From Actinocatenispora thailandica (GTDB lineage: Bacteria; Actinomycetota; Actinomycetes; Mycobacteriales; Micromonosporaceae), in contig NZ_AP023355.1 in the NCBI RefSeq assembly GCF_016865425.1, positions 4,028,198 through 4,092,197 on the forward strand: a stretch of 64,000 bases of DNA, read 5' to 3'. A program made the position numbers and the translations under genes. The stretch's first letter is position 1, and each line of letters starts with the position of its first letter. The notes under the pieces are model-generated. The model was given only the letters and a program-made list of their open reading frames with translations, did no database searches and had not been told where the DNA came from. Positions 24,743-33,274 of the stretch are shown piece by piece.

Positions 24743-25045
24743 TCACTGCTCGGGTTGCAGGGCCACCTCGAAGTTGACGTTGCCGTCGCTGTCCACCGAG
24801 GCGTCCAGCGCCTTGTCGTCGAGGAAGTCGACGGCCGAGGTGTCCAGGAACAGCCGGGCACCACCGGCGTCGAGCACCTGGTCGCCTTCCTGCGGCGCCT
24901 CGGACATCAGCAGCCGCAGCGTCTGGTCGGCGTCGGCCGGCCCGGTCGGCTCGGTGGCGATGCGCAGGCCGGAGGAATCCGGCGCCTGGGACTGCTCGGT
25001 GAGCGTACGGATGACGGTCACCGCGTTCTCGGTCAGCGCGAGCAC
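24743..25045 (-). CDS. Small HesB/IscA-like protein lacking cysteines
   Basis: A 100-residue protein starting at GTG 25045, with GAGGAG about 9 nt upstream. It begins VLALTENAVTVIRTLTEQ and has the beta-rich A-type carrier fold pattern (SSGLRIATEP, LRLLMSE, GARLFLDTSAVDFLDDKALD, NVNFEVALQPEQ). A-type carriers bind iron-sulfur clusters with three Cys residues. This one has no Cys at all, so cluster carriage by the usual route is impossible. Similar Cys-free HesB-like proteins are frequent in actinobacteria and of unknown role. It stands alone, with its own likely promoter. Confidence 0.82.
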   Translation of the reverse strand: MLALTENAVTVIRTLTEQSQAPDSSGLRIATEPTGPADADQTLRLLMSEAPQEGDQVLDAGGARLFLDTSAVDFLDDKALDASVDSDGNVNFEVALQPEQ

Positions 25046-25187
25046 TGGCGAGCTCCTCACTCGGGTAGGTGCGAACGTCCCCACCCTGTACCCACCGGCC
25101 GGGACGGGAAACGTGCGCCCGCACCCGCCGCGGGCGAACCGGCGGATGGACGCCGGCCCGCTCGGTCGAAGGCCCCCGAACGGTCGC

Positions 25188-25718
25188 TCAGGCGGCGGTG
25201 GAGTTGCGGCGGGCGATCGCGTACCGCACCAGCGCGTGCAGCACCTCGCGGGCCGGGCGGGGCCGGTCGGACTCGGTGAGCAGCACCGGCACCTCGGCGC
25301 CGACGGCGAGCGCCTGCCGCACCTCGGCCAGCTGGTACCGCTGGGCGCCGGTCACCGCGACCAGGTGCGGCAGGCCGCGGGCCGCGACGTAGTCCAGCGC
25401 CGGGTAGCAGTCGCCGAGCCGGCTCGCGTCGGCCAGCACCAGCGCGGCGACCGCACCGGCGGACAGCGCGTCCCACATGAACCAGTACCGCTGCTGCGGC
25501 GGCATCCCGTACAGGTGCACGGCGAGACGGTCGGAGAACCCGCACTGCCCGTACCGCAGCATCGACCCGGAACTGTCCACATCGGACACGAGGTCGACGA
25601 AGCGGTCCTCGACGCGGGCCAGGCCCGCCGCCCGACCGCCGCCCAACACCACCACCTTCAGCGCGCACGGCGACTGCGGCCGTACCCGACCCGGTGCTTG
25701 CATGACAGCGGTGTTCAC
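25188..25718 (-). CDS. Orphan conservon CvnD-like GTPase-related protein with degenerate P-loop
   Basis: A 176-residue protein resembling CvnD, the small GTPase-like member of actinomycete conservons (CvnA sensor, CvnB roadblock, CvnC, CvnD). The body matches: RFVDLVSDVDSSGSMLRYGQCG, seen as an effector region, DRLAVHLYGMPPQQRYWFMW (switch II-like, replacing the usual G3) and ADASRLGDCYPALDYV. The P-loop position reads VVLGGGRAAGLARVED, without the GKT/GKS needed for phosphate binding, and the base-recognition motif is weak (VAVTGAQRY). None of CvnA, B or C is adjacent. Starts at GTG 25718 or ATG 25703. Probably a non-hydrolysing, possibly non-binding pseudo-GTPase. Confidence 0.8.
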   Translation of the reverse strand: MNTAVMQAPGRVRPQSPCALKVVVLGGGRAAGLARVEDRFVDLVSDVDSSGSMLRYGQCGFSDRLAVHLYGMPPQQRYWFMWDALSAGAVAALVLADASRLGDCYPALDYVAARGLPHLVAVTGAQRYQLAEVRQALAVGAEVPVLLTESDRPRPAREVLHALVRYAIARRNSTAA

Positions 25719-25826
25719 GGCGCACAGCCCCCCGGCATCCGTTCGTGGCGACGCGCTCGGTACGGCGCGCCTGCCGGATACAACGCCCGAAACCGCGATC
25801 GGTGACCCGACCGCGGTTTCGCGGCG

Positions 25827-27647
25827 TTACCGCGCAGCCGCCGATCCGGCCGCCGCACCACCCGTACGGGCGGTTACCGGTCGGTCGGCCAGCTCCGGCG
25901 GCAGCGACACCGGCGGTACCGCGTTGGCCCGGGACAACCGGTCCGACACCGCGGCGGTGACCGTCTCGGCCGCGGCCCCGACCGGCACCGGCCACGACTC
26001 CCCGGTCCGCCGGTCGTGCAGCTCGATCTCGCCGCGGGCCAGCGACCGGGCACCGACGGTGGCGCGCAGCGGCAGACCGATCAGGTCCGCGTCGGCGAAC
26101 TGGCTGCCGGCTCGCTGCCCGCGGTCGTCGTGCAGCACCTCGACACCGGCCGCACCCAGCCGCTCGTAGAGCGCCTGCGCGGCCGCGGCGGCCTCGCTAC
26201 CGGCGCCGCCGAGCTGGCACAGGTGCACCTGGTACGGGGCGATGGTGATCGGCAGCGTCAGCCCGCGATCGTCGTGGTGCGCCTGCGCGGCGCAGCCCAG
26301 CAACCGTCCCACCCCGATCCCGTAGCAGCCCATCTGGACCGGCCGGCGCGCCCCGTCGGCGTCGGTGAACGTCGCCCCGAACACCGCCGAGTACCGGTCG
26401 CCCAGCTTGAAGATGTTCCCGACCTCCACGCCGCGGGTGGTACGCAGCGCCGCGCCGCAGTCCGGGCAGCCGTCACCGGCTCGCGCGGCGACGATGTCGC
26501 ACACCAGCTCCGGCGTGAAGTCACGACCCACGTTGACGTCGCGCAGGTGGTACCCGTCGAGGTTGGCGCCGGCGAGCAGGTTCGGCGTCGCGGCCACCAG
26601 GTCGTCGACCACCACCCGGGCGGCGGTCACCCCGACCGGCGAACCGTAGCCGGCGACCGCGCCGATCGCGGCGATCTCGTCGGCGGTCATCGGCCGCAGC
26701 CCGGCGGCGCCGAGCGCGGCGGCGAGCTTGGACTCGTTGAGGTCCATGTCGCCGCGCACCACGGCGATCACCGGCGCCTCCGCCTCACCGAGATCGGCCT
26801 GCACGAACACCGCCTTGGCGATCCGGTCCGGGCGCACCCCGGCAGCCGCGGCAAGCTGCGCGACACTCGCCGCCTGCGGGGTCGCGAACCGTCGCATCGG
26901 CCGCGCCGCCTCGTCCGGCGGGGTCGGCTTGGCGAACGTGGCGACCTGCCGGTTGGCCCGGTAACCGCAGGAATCGCAGAGCAGCAACGTGTCCTCGCCG
27001 ATCGGCGTCGGGTACATGAACTCGTGCGCCAGCTCGCCGCCCATCATGCCGACGTCGGAGGCCACCGCGAGCACCGGCACCCCGCACCGTCCGAACACCC
27101 GGAAGTACGCGCGGTACTGGTTGGCGTACTGGCGGGCCAGCCCCGCGGCGTCCCGGTCCAGGCTGTACGCGTCCTTCATGACGAACTCGCGGACCCGGAT
27201 CAGCCCGGCCCGCGGCCGCGGGTCGTCGCGGAACTTCGTCTGCAGCTGGAACACCATCCGCGGCAGGTCCCGGTACGAGTCGATCTCGGAGCGGGCCAGC
27301 TCGGTGACGGCCTCCTCGTGCGTCATCGCGAGCACCATGCCGCGGCCCCGCCGGTCGGCGAACCGGGCCAGCTCCGCACCGACCTTGTGGTACCTGCCGG
27401 AGGTGCGCCACAGCTCGTCCGGCTGGGCGACCGGCATGGACAGTTCCTGGCCGGCGACCGCGGCCATCTCCTCGCGCAGGATGTGTTCGATCTTGCGGAT
27501 GCTGCGCCACCCGAGCGGCAGGTAGGAGAAGATCCCCTGCGCCAGCTGACGCACCATCCCGGCGCGCAACAGCTGCTGGTGTCCCGCCGACTCGCTGCTG
27601 CCCGGCGCGGTGTGCAACGTGGCGCCGAACAGCCCGGACATCTTCAT
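25827..27647 (-). CDS. proS: Prolyl-tRNA synthetase, bacterial type with editing insertion
   Basis: A 606-residue class II synthetase that charges tRNA-Pro. ATG 27647 is preceded by AAGGAG, and it starts MKMSGLFGATLHTAPGSSES. Class II motif 2 region (TKFRDDPRPRAGLIRVREF, about residues 138-156), the THEEAV block at about 108 and motif 3 (MGCYGIGVGRLL, about 436) are all present. Between motifs 2 and 3, around 230-380, lies the YbaK-like INS domain that hydrolyses mischarged Ala-tRNA. The C-terminal anticodon-binding domain follows at about 460-565, and the end is an extra Ala/Thr-rich tail of about 25 residues. It stands as a single gene with about 300 nt upstream. Confidence 0.95.
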   Translation of the reverse strand: MKMSGLFGATLHTAPGSSESAGHQQLLRAGMVRQLAQGIFSYLPLGWRSIRKIEHILREEMAAVAGQELSMPVAQPDELWRTSGRYHKVGAELARFADRRGRGMVLAMTHEEAVTELARSEIDSYRDLPRMVFQLQTKFRDDPRPRAGLIRVREFVMKDAYSLDRDAAGLARQYANQYRAYFRVFGRCGVPVLAVASDVGMMGGELAHEFMYPTPIGEDTLLLCDSCGYRANRQVATFAKPTPPDEAARPMRRFATPQAASVAQLAAAAGVRPDRIAKAVFVQADLGEAEAPVIAVVRGDMDLNESKLAAALGAAGLRPMTADEIAAIGAVAGYGSPVGVTAARVVVDDLVAATPNLLAGANLDGYHLRDVNVGRDFTPELVCDIVAARAGDGCPDCGAALRTTRGVEVGNIFKLGDRYSAVFGATFTDADGARRPVQMGCYGIGVGRLLGCAAQAHHDDRGLTLPITIAPYQVHLCQLGGAGSEAAAAAQALYERLGAAGVEVLHDDRGQRAGSQFADADLIGLPLRATVGARSLARGEIELHDRRTGESWPVPVGAAAETVTAAVSDRLSRANAVPPVSLPPELADRPVTARTGGAAAGSAAAR

Positions 27648-27953
27648 GATGGGTACTCCTTGGCAACGTGACCGGGAGTGGGCCCGCCGTCGGCGGATCC
27701 ACGAGGGACGAACGAGTCGCCGGTCGGTCACGGCCCGCAACGCGGGCGGGATGCCAGGGGTGGGAGTTCAGGCCACGCCGACCGGCCGGCGAGGTCGCCG
27801 GTCGGTCGGCCGCGGGACAGCCGGCAGCGGGCGCCGCAGCGCCGCCGTCCGCACCGTCCCGGTCATGCCGACTCCCTCATCAGGTGTGTGCGCAGAATAC
27901 CCACACCCCGGAGGCGCCGACACCGCAATAGGCCGTCGGACGCTACCGGGCGC
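27648..27953. other. Gene-free region upstream of proS
   Basis: About 300 bases without a gene. Two copies of the 14-mer GTCGCCGGTCGGTC occur at 27716-27729 and 27794-27807. A stem formed by CCCGCAACGCGGG lies at about 27734-27746. I looked for a T-box leader and did not find its conserved antiterminator core. It probably holds the proS promoter and an untranslated leader. Confidence 0.5.
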
Positions 27954-28645
27954 TCAGCGCATCGCGAGCGAGCGGGCGTAGTTGACCTGCTGGTGCACCT
28001 GCGCGGAGCCGGCCTGGCTGTTGATCGGGACCTGGGTGACGAACCCGCTGCCGTTGGCGCCGGACACCGCGACCTCCATGAAGCCGCTGTGCTTGGTCTC
28101 CTTGAACAGCAGGAACAGCAGGCTGAACACGGTCAGGCAGAAGAACCCCACGATGGCACACACGATGGCCCAGGTGGCGATCTTCTGGGTGGTGTACACG
28201 TGGTCGTTGACCACCCACTGCGAGCCGCGCAACGGGAACGACCCGTTCGGTGTGTGCACGGTCGTCGCGGTGACGGTGATCTGGCCGATCTGCACCAGCG
28301 TCTGCTCCGACCCGTACGGCGCGGTGCCGTCGCTCCCGTACGACGCGGCCGGGTCGGTGACCGGCACCAGGTCGCTGGTCGGCTGCGGGACCCCGCCGGC
28401 TGGTAGCCGGGCGGCGCGGACTGCGGCATCACGGCCGGCGGCGACGACTGCGGGTACGCCGGGGTCTGCGGGTACGCGGGCGGCGCCGACTGCGGGTACG
28501 CGGGCGGCGCGGACTGCGGGTAGGCAGGCTGACCGGACTGCGGGTGGCCGGGCAGCGCCGGTGGGGCGGGTGTCGGCATCGGCGCGGTCGGGTTGTACTG
28601 CGGCTGCGCGTTCGCCGGGTCGCCGGCGGAACCGTCGGGGTACAT
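27954..28645 (-). CDS. Membrane protein with Tyr-Pro-Gln-Ser-rich N-terminus; apparent frameshift
   Basis: Two reading frames together look like one protein. From ATG 28645 the frame reads MYPDGSAGDPANAQPQYNPT, then a YPQSAPPA repeat region characteristic of actinobacterial cytosolic tails, to about 28395. A different frame then carries the conserved part: VPQPTSDLVPVTDP, a small beta domain (ITVTATTVHTPNGSFPLRG), one hydrophobic helix pair (WAIVCAIVGFFCLTVFSLLF) and a C-terminal KETKHSGFMEVAVSG domain ending LAMR. The switch falls in a GGGG run near 28393-28400 and a one-base change restores one frame. It may be a sequencing error, a real mutation or recoding. Function unknown. Confidence 0.72.
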
Positions 28646-28753
28646 GCCGAAACGGTAGCGAACGCCCGCTACCTCCGGCACCCCACCCGCCGACATTCCC
28701 CCGGGCCGGCCCGGAACGGGTCCGGTACCACGGCCACCCAGGGGACCAAACGG

Positions 28754-30106
28754 TCAGAAGATGTTCAGGTAGCGGCGGCGTTCGTACGGGGTGACCCGGC
28801 GGGCGTAGGCCTCCCACTCGGCGCGCTTGTTCTTCAGGAAGAAGTCGAAGACGCTCTCGCCGAGCGTCTCGGCGACGAAGTCACTGCCGGCCATCACGTC
28901 CAGCGCCTCGGCCAGGTCCTGCGGCAGCGGTTCGAAGCCGAGCGCGCGGCGCTCCGCGTCGGACAGCCCCCACACGTCGTCCTCGGCGCCGGGCGGCAGG
29001 TCGTACTTCTCCTCGATGCCCTTCATCCCGGCGGCGAGCAGCACCGCGTACGCCAGGTAGGGGTTGCAGGCGGTGTCCATCGAGCGGATCTCCACCCGCG
29101 CCGAGTTCGGCTTCCCGTAGGCGGGGACCCGGACCAGCGCCGAGCGGTTCAGGTGCCCCCAGGACACGAACGCCGGGACCTCGTTGATGTTGTCCGGCAT
29201 CGGCTCCGGGAACAACCGCTTGTACGAGTTGACCCACTGGTTGGTGATCGCCGTGTACTCCCGGGCGTGTCGCAGCAGCCCGGCGATGAACGAGCGCGCC
29301 ACCGGCGACAGCTTCATCGGGTCGGTCGGGTCGTGGAAGGCGTTGCGCTCACCCTCGAACAGCGACAGGTGGGTGTGCATCCCGCTGCCCGGCTGGTGGG
29401 TGAACGGCTTCGGCATGAACGTGGCGCGCACCCCCTGCGACAGGGCCACCTCCTTGACCACGTGCCGGAACGTCATCACGTTGTCGGCCGTGGTCAGCGC
29501 GTCGGCGTAGCGCAGGTCGATCTCCTGCTGGCCGGGCGCCACCTCGTGATGGCTGAACTCCACGGAGATGCCGATGCGCTCCAGCGCCAGCACGGTCTGC
29601 CGGCGGAAGTCGCGGGCCACCGGGTGCGTGGTGTTGTCGAAGTAGCCGCCGGAGTCGACCGGCCGCGGCTCGCTGCCGTCCGCCGGCAGGTCCTCCAGCA
29701 GGAAGAACTCGATCTCCGGGTGGGTGTAGAAGGTGAACCCGCGTTCCGCGGCCCGGGCCAGGGTGCGCCGCAGCACGTGCCGGGGGTCGGCCCACGCGGG
29801 CGAGCCGTCGGGCATCGCGATGTCGCAGAACATCCGGGCCGACTCGCCGGACGCGCCACCCTCGAACGGGAACACCTGGAAGGTTCCCGGGTCCGGGATG
29901 GCGATCATGTCCGACTCGTGCACCCGGGCGAAACCCTCGATCGCCGAGCCGTCGAACCCGATGCCCTCCTCGAAGGCGGCCTCCAGCTCGGCCGGCGCCA
30001 CCGACACGCTCTTGAGCGTGCCGAGCACGTCGGTGAACCACAGGCGGAGGAACCGGATGTCGCGCTCCTCCAGGGTGCGCAACACGAACTCCTGCTGACG
30101 ATCCAT
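28754..30106 (-). CDS. glnA2: Glutamine synthetase-like protein GlnA2 (possible gamma-glutamylpolyamine synthetase)
   Basis: A 450-residue glutamine synthetase fold protein, start ATG 30106. Catalytic blocks are in order: FDGSAIEGFARVHESDM, THPEIEFFLLE, DLRYADALTTADN-type metal ligands, MPKPFTHQPGSGMHTHLSLF, and the C-terminal NPYLAYAVLLAAGMKGIEEK. It matches the GlnA2 group best. At the position of the adenylylated Tyr of type I-beta enzymes (NLY in the LPPEE loop) it has DDVWGLS, so it should not be a GlnE target. Mycobacterial GlnA2 is encoded beside glnE, and its Streptomyces counterpart is reported to ligate glutamate to polyamines. That activity is therefore plausible here, but ordinary glutamine synthesis is not excluded by sequence alone. 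Confidence 0.93.
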   Translation of the reverse strand: MDRQQEFVLRTLEERDIRFLRLWFTDVLGTLKSVSVAPAELEAAFEEGIGFDGSAIEGFARVHESDMIAIPDPGTFQVFPFEGGASGESARMFCDIAMPDGSPAWADPRHVLRRTLARAAERGFTFYTHPEIEFFLLEDLPADGSEPRPVDSGGYFDNTTHPVARDFRRQTVLALERIGISVEFSHHEVAPGQQEIDLRYADALTTADNVMTFRHVVKEVALSQGVRATFMPKPFTHQPGSGMHTHLSLFEGERNAFHDPTDPMKLSPVARSFIAGLLRHAREYTAITNQWVNSYKRLFPEPMPDNINEVPAFVSWGHLNRSALVRVPAYGKPNSARVEIRSMDTACNPYLAYAVLLAAGMKGIEEKYDLPPGAEDDVWGLSDAERRALGFEPLPQDLAEALDVMAGSDFVAETLGESVFDFFLKNKRAEWEAYARRVTPYERRRYLNIF

Positions 30107-30205
30107 GTGGGAAGTGTGCCTCGCCGTGCCGCTCGGTGGGCACTCGGCACGCAACCTCACAACATGTCGGGACCGCGAGGTCGCCGAGCGTAACCGTATG
30201 ATCAC

Positions 30206-30219
30206 CGATACCCGTATCG
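30206..30219. promoter_or_regulatory. 14-bp palindrome CGATAC-CC-GTATCG upstream of glnA2
   Basis: A perfect 6+2+6 palindrome about 100 bp upstream of the glnA2 start, in the intergenic region shared with the divergent epimerase gene. A GTAAC/ATCAC pair lies 10 bp to the left and only partly resembles a GlnR box. Candidate operator, regulator unknown. Confidence 0.45.
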
Positions 30220-30440
30220 TCCTGGCACACGTGGTTTGCCACCGGCCGAGCCATTGCACCGCAACGGCGTGGGCACGAACCCGGAGCGCGCGCGGGATGC
30301 CGGAGCGCGCGGGGTACCGGAGCGGCGGGTACCGGGTGTGACAGGCTGTCGGTGCCAGTGTCCTGGTGGTGCACGGTGTGCGGCCAGGCCGAACGTGACG
30401 GCGTTCGCCCGGCGCCGATCCGGGCATCTTGGGAGGAACG

Positions 30441-31229
30441 ATGCGGCTGTTGGTGATCGGTGGGGCGGGCTACGTCGGCCGCCTGGTCCTGCCCGGCCTG
30501 GCGGAGCGTCATCAGGTCCGGGTTCTCGACCTGCACCGGACGACGGCCGACTGCGAGTACCGGCAGGGCGACGCCACGGACCCCACCGACCTGGCGCGCG
30601 CCTGCGCCGGCATGGACGCGGTGATCCACATGGCGATGGCGCCGACCACGCCGGACGACCGGGTCGATCCGGCGACCGCGTTCGACGTGCACGTCAAGTC
30701 GGCGTACCTGACGGTGCTCGCGGCGGCGAAGGCGGACGCGCGGCACGTGGTGTTCGTGTCCAGCCTGTCGGTGTTCGCCGCGCTCGGCAGCCGCCGGCTC
30801 GGCATCGACGACGAGCCGGACGCGACCGAACCGTACGGGCTGACCAAGCGGCTCGGTGAGCAGGCGGTCCGGGCCGCCGCGACCGCCACCGGTACCGACC
30901 TGACGATCCTGCGGCTGGCCTGGCCGACCCCGGACGACGTGTGGCCGGCCTGGGAGGTCGGGCTGGCGCAGACCGACTACACCAACACCCAGACCGAGCT
31001 GCGGCGCGACCGGGTGACCGCGGAGAACCCGCACCCGCCGCTGCGGTTCCCCGACGGCCGGCCGCTGCCGGCGCTGGCCGGCTCGGACCTGGCGGGCGCG
31101 CTGCTGGGTGCGCTGGAAACCCCGGACGGCATCCGTACCCTCCCGCTGACCGGGGACGCCGCCGGCGCGCTGATCGACCTGTCCGCCACCATGACCGCGC
31201 TGTCCTGGTCTCCCAGCCACACCCTCTGA
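30441..31229 (+). CDS. NAD-dependent epimerase/dehydratase family protein
   Basis: A 262-residue extended short-chain dehydrogenase/reductase. ATG 30441 has GGGAGGA just upstream. The N-terminal Rossmann motif is LVIGGAGYVGRLVLPGL (about residues 4-20), the adenine site is DATDP, and the catalytic YGLTKR (YxxxK, about 136-141) follows a Ser-containing strand VVFVSSLSVFAA. Members of this group work on nucleotide sugars or flavonoid-like reductive substrates; the C-terminal substrate domain here is short, so the substrate cannot be named. It lies between glnA2 (divergent) and nadE (130 nt downstream). Confidence 0.87.
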   Translation: MRLLVIGGAGYVGRLVLPGLAERHQVRVLDLHRTTADCEYRQGDATDPTDLARACAGMDAVIHMAMAPTTPDDRVDPATAFDVHVKSAYLTVLAAAKADARHVVFVSSLSVFAALGSRRLGIDDEPDATEPYGLTKRLGEQAVRAAATATGTDLTILRLAWPTPDDVWPAWEVGLAQTDYTNTQTELRRDRVTAENPHPPLRFPDGRPLPALAGSDLAGALLGALETPDGIRTLPLTGDAAGALIDLSATMTALSWSPSHTL

Positions 31230-31360
31230 CCCGCATCCGCGGCCGGGCAGCACCGGCTGCGGGCACGGCTGCCGGATCGGCTCCGTGGGGTGACGGACTC
31301 CACGGCGCGGCGGGCCGGGGGCCGGCCGGCGCCGGCGGCCGGGTGCGCGAGGATGGGACC

Positions 31361-33109
31361 ATGCCGACGTTGCGCCTTGCTCTTGCCCAGGTGGATCCGA
31401 CCGTGGGTGACCTGACCGGGAACGCGCGGATCGTGCGGGACACCACCCGCCGGGCGGCCGACGCGGGCGCCCAGCTCGTCACGTTCCCCGAGATGATGCT
31501 CACCGGTTACCCGGTGGAGGACCTCGTCTTCCGGGAGTCGTTCGTGCGGGCCAGCCGCGGCGCGCTGGACCAGCTCGCCGCCGACCTCGACGCCGACGGG
31601 CTCGGCGACCTCGCCGTCCTGGTCGGCTACCTGGACGCCGACGGCCCGTCCCGGATGAGCGCCGAGGCCGACCCGCAGCACGGCCCGCGCAACGCTCTCG
31701 CGTTGCTGTCCGGCGGCCGGGTCGTGACCCGCTACTTCAAGCACCACCTGCCCAACTACGGCGTGTTCGACGAGGACCGCTACTTCGTGCCCGGCGACAC
31801 CCTCCAGGTGGTACGGATCGGCGGCGTCGACGTGGCACTGACGATCTGCGAGGACCTGTGGCAGGCGGGTGGCCCGGTCGCCGCGGCGCGGGTCGCCGGC
31901 GCGGGGTTGGTCGTCACCGTCAACGGTTCCCCGTACGAGCTGAACAAGGACGACGTGCGGGCCGAGCTGTGCGCCCGGCGGGCGGTGGAGGCCGGCGCGA
32001 CGCTGGCGTACGTGAACATGGTCGGCGCCCAGGACGAGCTGGTGTTCGACGGCGACTCGATCGTGGTCGGCCCGGACGGCGCCCCGCTGGCCCGCGCCGC
32101 CCAGTTCGCCGAGGAGCTGATGGTGCTGGACCTGGACCTGCCGGCCGGCACCGGTACCCCGCCGGCCGAGGGGGCCGGGATGGCCATCCAGCACACGGTG
32201 CTGTCCACCGAACTGCCGGCAGCACCGGCGCCGCGCGCCACGTACGGGATCGCCGATCGGATCGCCGACGAGGAGGAGGTGTGGGCGGCGCTGGTCACCG
32301 GGCTGCGCGACTACGTGGTCAAGCAGCGGTTCGCCTCGGTGGTGATCGCGCTGTCCGGCGGCATCGACTCGACGGTGGTCGCCGCGATCGCCTGCGACGC
32401 GATCGGCGCCGAGAACGTGCACGGCGTCTCGATGCCCAGCGAGTTCTCCTCCGAGCACTCCAAGTCGGATGCCGCCGACCTCGCCGAGCGCACCGGGCTG
32501 CACTACCGGGTGCAGCCGATCGCGCCGATGGTCGACACGTTCCTGGCGAACCTGGAGCTGTCCGGGATGGCGGTGGAGAACCTGCAGGCGCGGGTGCGCG
32601 GGGTGATCCTGATGGCACTGTCCAATCAGGAGGGTCACCTGGTGCTGACCACCGGCAACAAGAGCGAGCTCGCGGTCGGCTACTCCACCCTGTACGGCGA
32701 CTCGGTGGGCGGGTTCAACCCACTCAAGGACGTCCCGAAGACGCTGGTGTGGCAGCTCGCCCGGTGGCGCAACGCGGACGCGAAGCGGCGCGGCGAGACC
32801 GAGCCGATCCCGGCGAACTCGATCAGCAAGCCGCCGTCGGCGGAGCTGCGCCCCGGCCAGCTCGACACCGACTCGCTGCCCGAGTACGACGAGCTGGACG
32901 CGATCCTCGCGCGCTACGTCGACGGGGACGCGAGCCGGGCCGACCTGATCGCCGGCGGCCACGACGCCGCCGTCGTCGACCGGGTCATCACCCTGGTCGA
33001 TCGCGCCGAGTACAAGCGGCGCCAGTCCGCGCCCGGCCCGAAGATCAGTCCCAAGGCGTTCGGCCGGGACCGTCGGCTGCCCATCACCAACCGCTACCGG
33101 GAGGCGTGA
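31361..33109 (+). CDS. nadE: Glutamine-dependent NAD+ synthetase
   Basis: A 582-residue two-domain enzyme making NAD+ from nicotinic acid adenine dinucleotide, ATP and glutamine. The N-terminal nitrilase-type glutaminase has Glu44 in TFPEMMLTGYP, Lys in YFKHHLPNYG and Cys in LTICEDLW. The C-terminal synthetase has the N-type ATP-pyrophosphatase loop ALSGGIDSTVV (about residue 328-338) and TGNKSELAVGYSTLYGD, with NPLKDVPKTLVWQLARW. Ends in KISPKAFGRDRRLPITNRYR. Length matches actinobacterial NadE. It is followed by a 165-nt gap and panB, so a cofactor (NAD, pantothenate) pairing exists here, without proof of a common transcript. Confidence 0.96.
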   Translation: MPTLRLALAQVDPTVGDLTGNARIVRDTTRRAADAGAQLVTFPEMMLTGYPVEDLVFRESFVRASRGALDQLAADLDADGLGDLAVLVGYLDADGPSRMSAEADPQHGPRNALALLSGGRVVTRYFKHHLPNYGVFDEDRYFVPGDTLQVVRIGGVDVALTICEDLWQAGGPVAAARVAGAGLVVTVNGSPYELNKDDVRAELCARRAVEAGATLAYVNMVGAQDELVFDGDSIVVGPDGAPLARAAQFAEELMVLDLDLPAGTGTPPAEGAGMAIQHTVLSTELPAAPAPRATYGIADRIADEEEVWAALVTGLRDYVVKQRFASVVIALSGGIDSTVVAAIACDAIGAENVHGVSMPSEFSSEHSKSDAADLAERTGLHYRVQPIAPMVDTFLANLELSGMAVENLQARVRGVILMALSNQEGHLVLTTGNKSELAVGYSTLYGDSVGGFNPLKDVPKTLVWQLARWRNADAKRRGETEPIPANSISKPPSAELRPGQLDTDSLPEYDELDAILARYVDGDASRADLIAGGHDAAVVDRVITLVDRAEYKRRQSAPGPKISPKAFGRDRRLPITNRYREA

Positions 33110-33274
33110 CCGGGCGGATTCCGGTGTGAATTTGTCAACCGGGGTCTGCCGCGATGCGACACTCGGATGTGAAGATCCCTCCGGGAGCACGCCAGCGTCG
33201 GCGGGCACACCGTCGACGGGCGGCTTCCGCACCCAGGGACCCGTATGGGCCTTGAGGAAGGGAGAACGCACGTC

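Noticed and set aside
27648-27953. T-box leader upstream of proS
   Set aside because: The conserved antiterminator core was looked for on the minus strand and not seen; only short repeats and one hairpin are present.
30185-30225. GlnR box upstream of glnA2
   Set aside because: Only one good half (GTAAC) is present; the second does not match. The perfect palindrome beside it was kept as a separate candidate.
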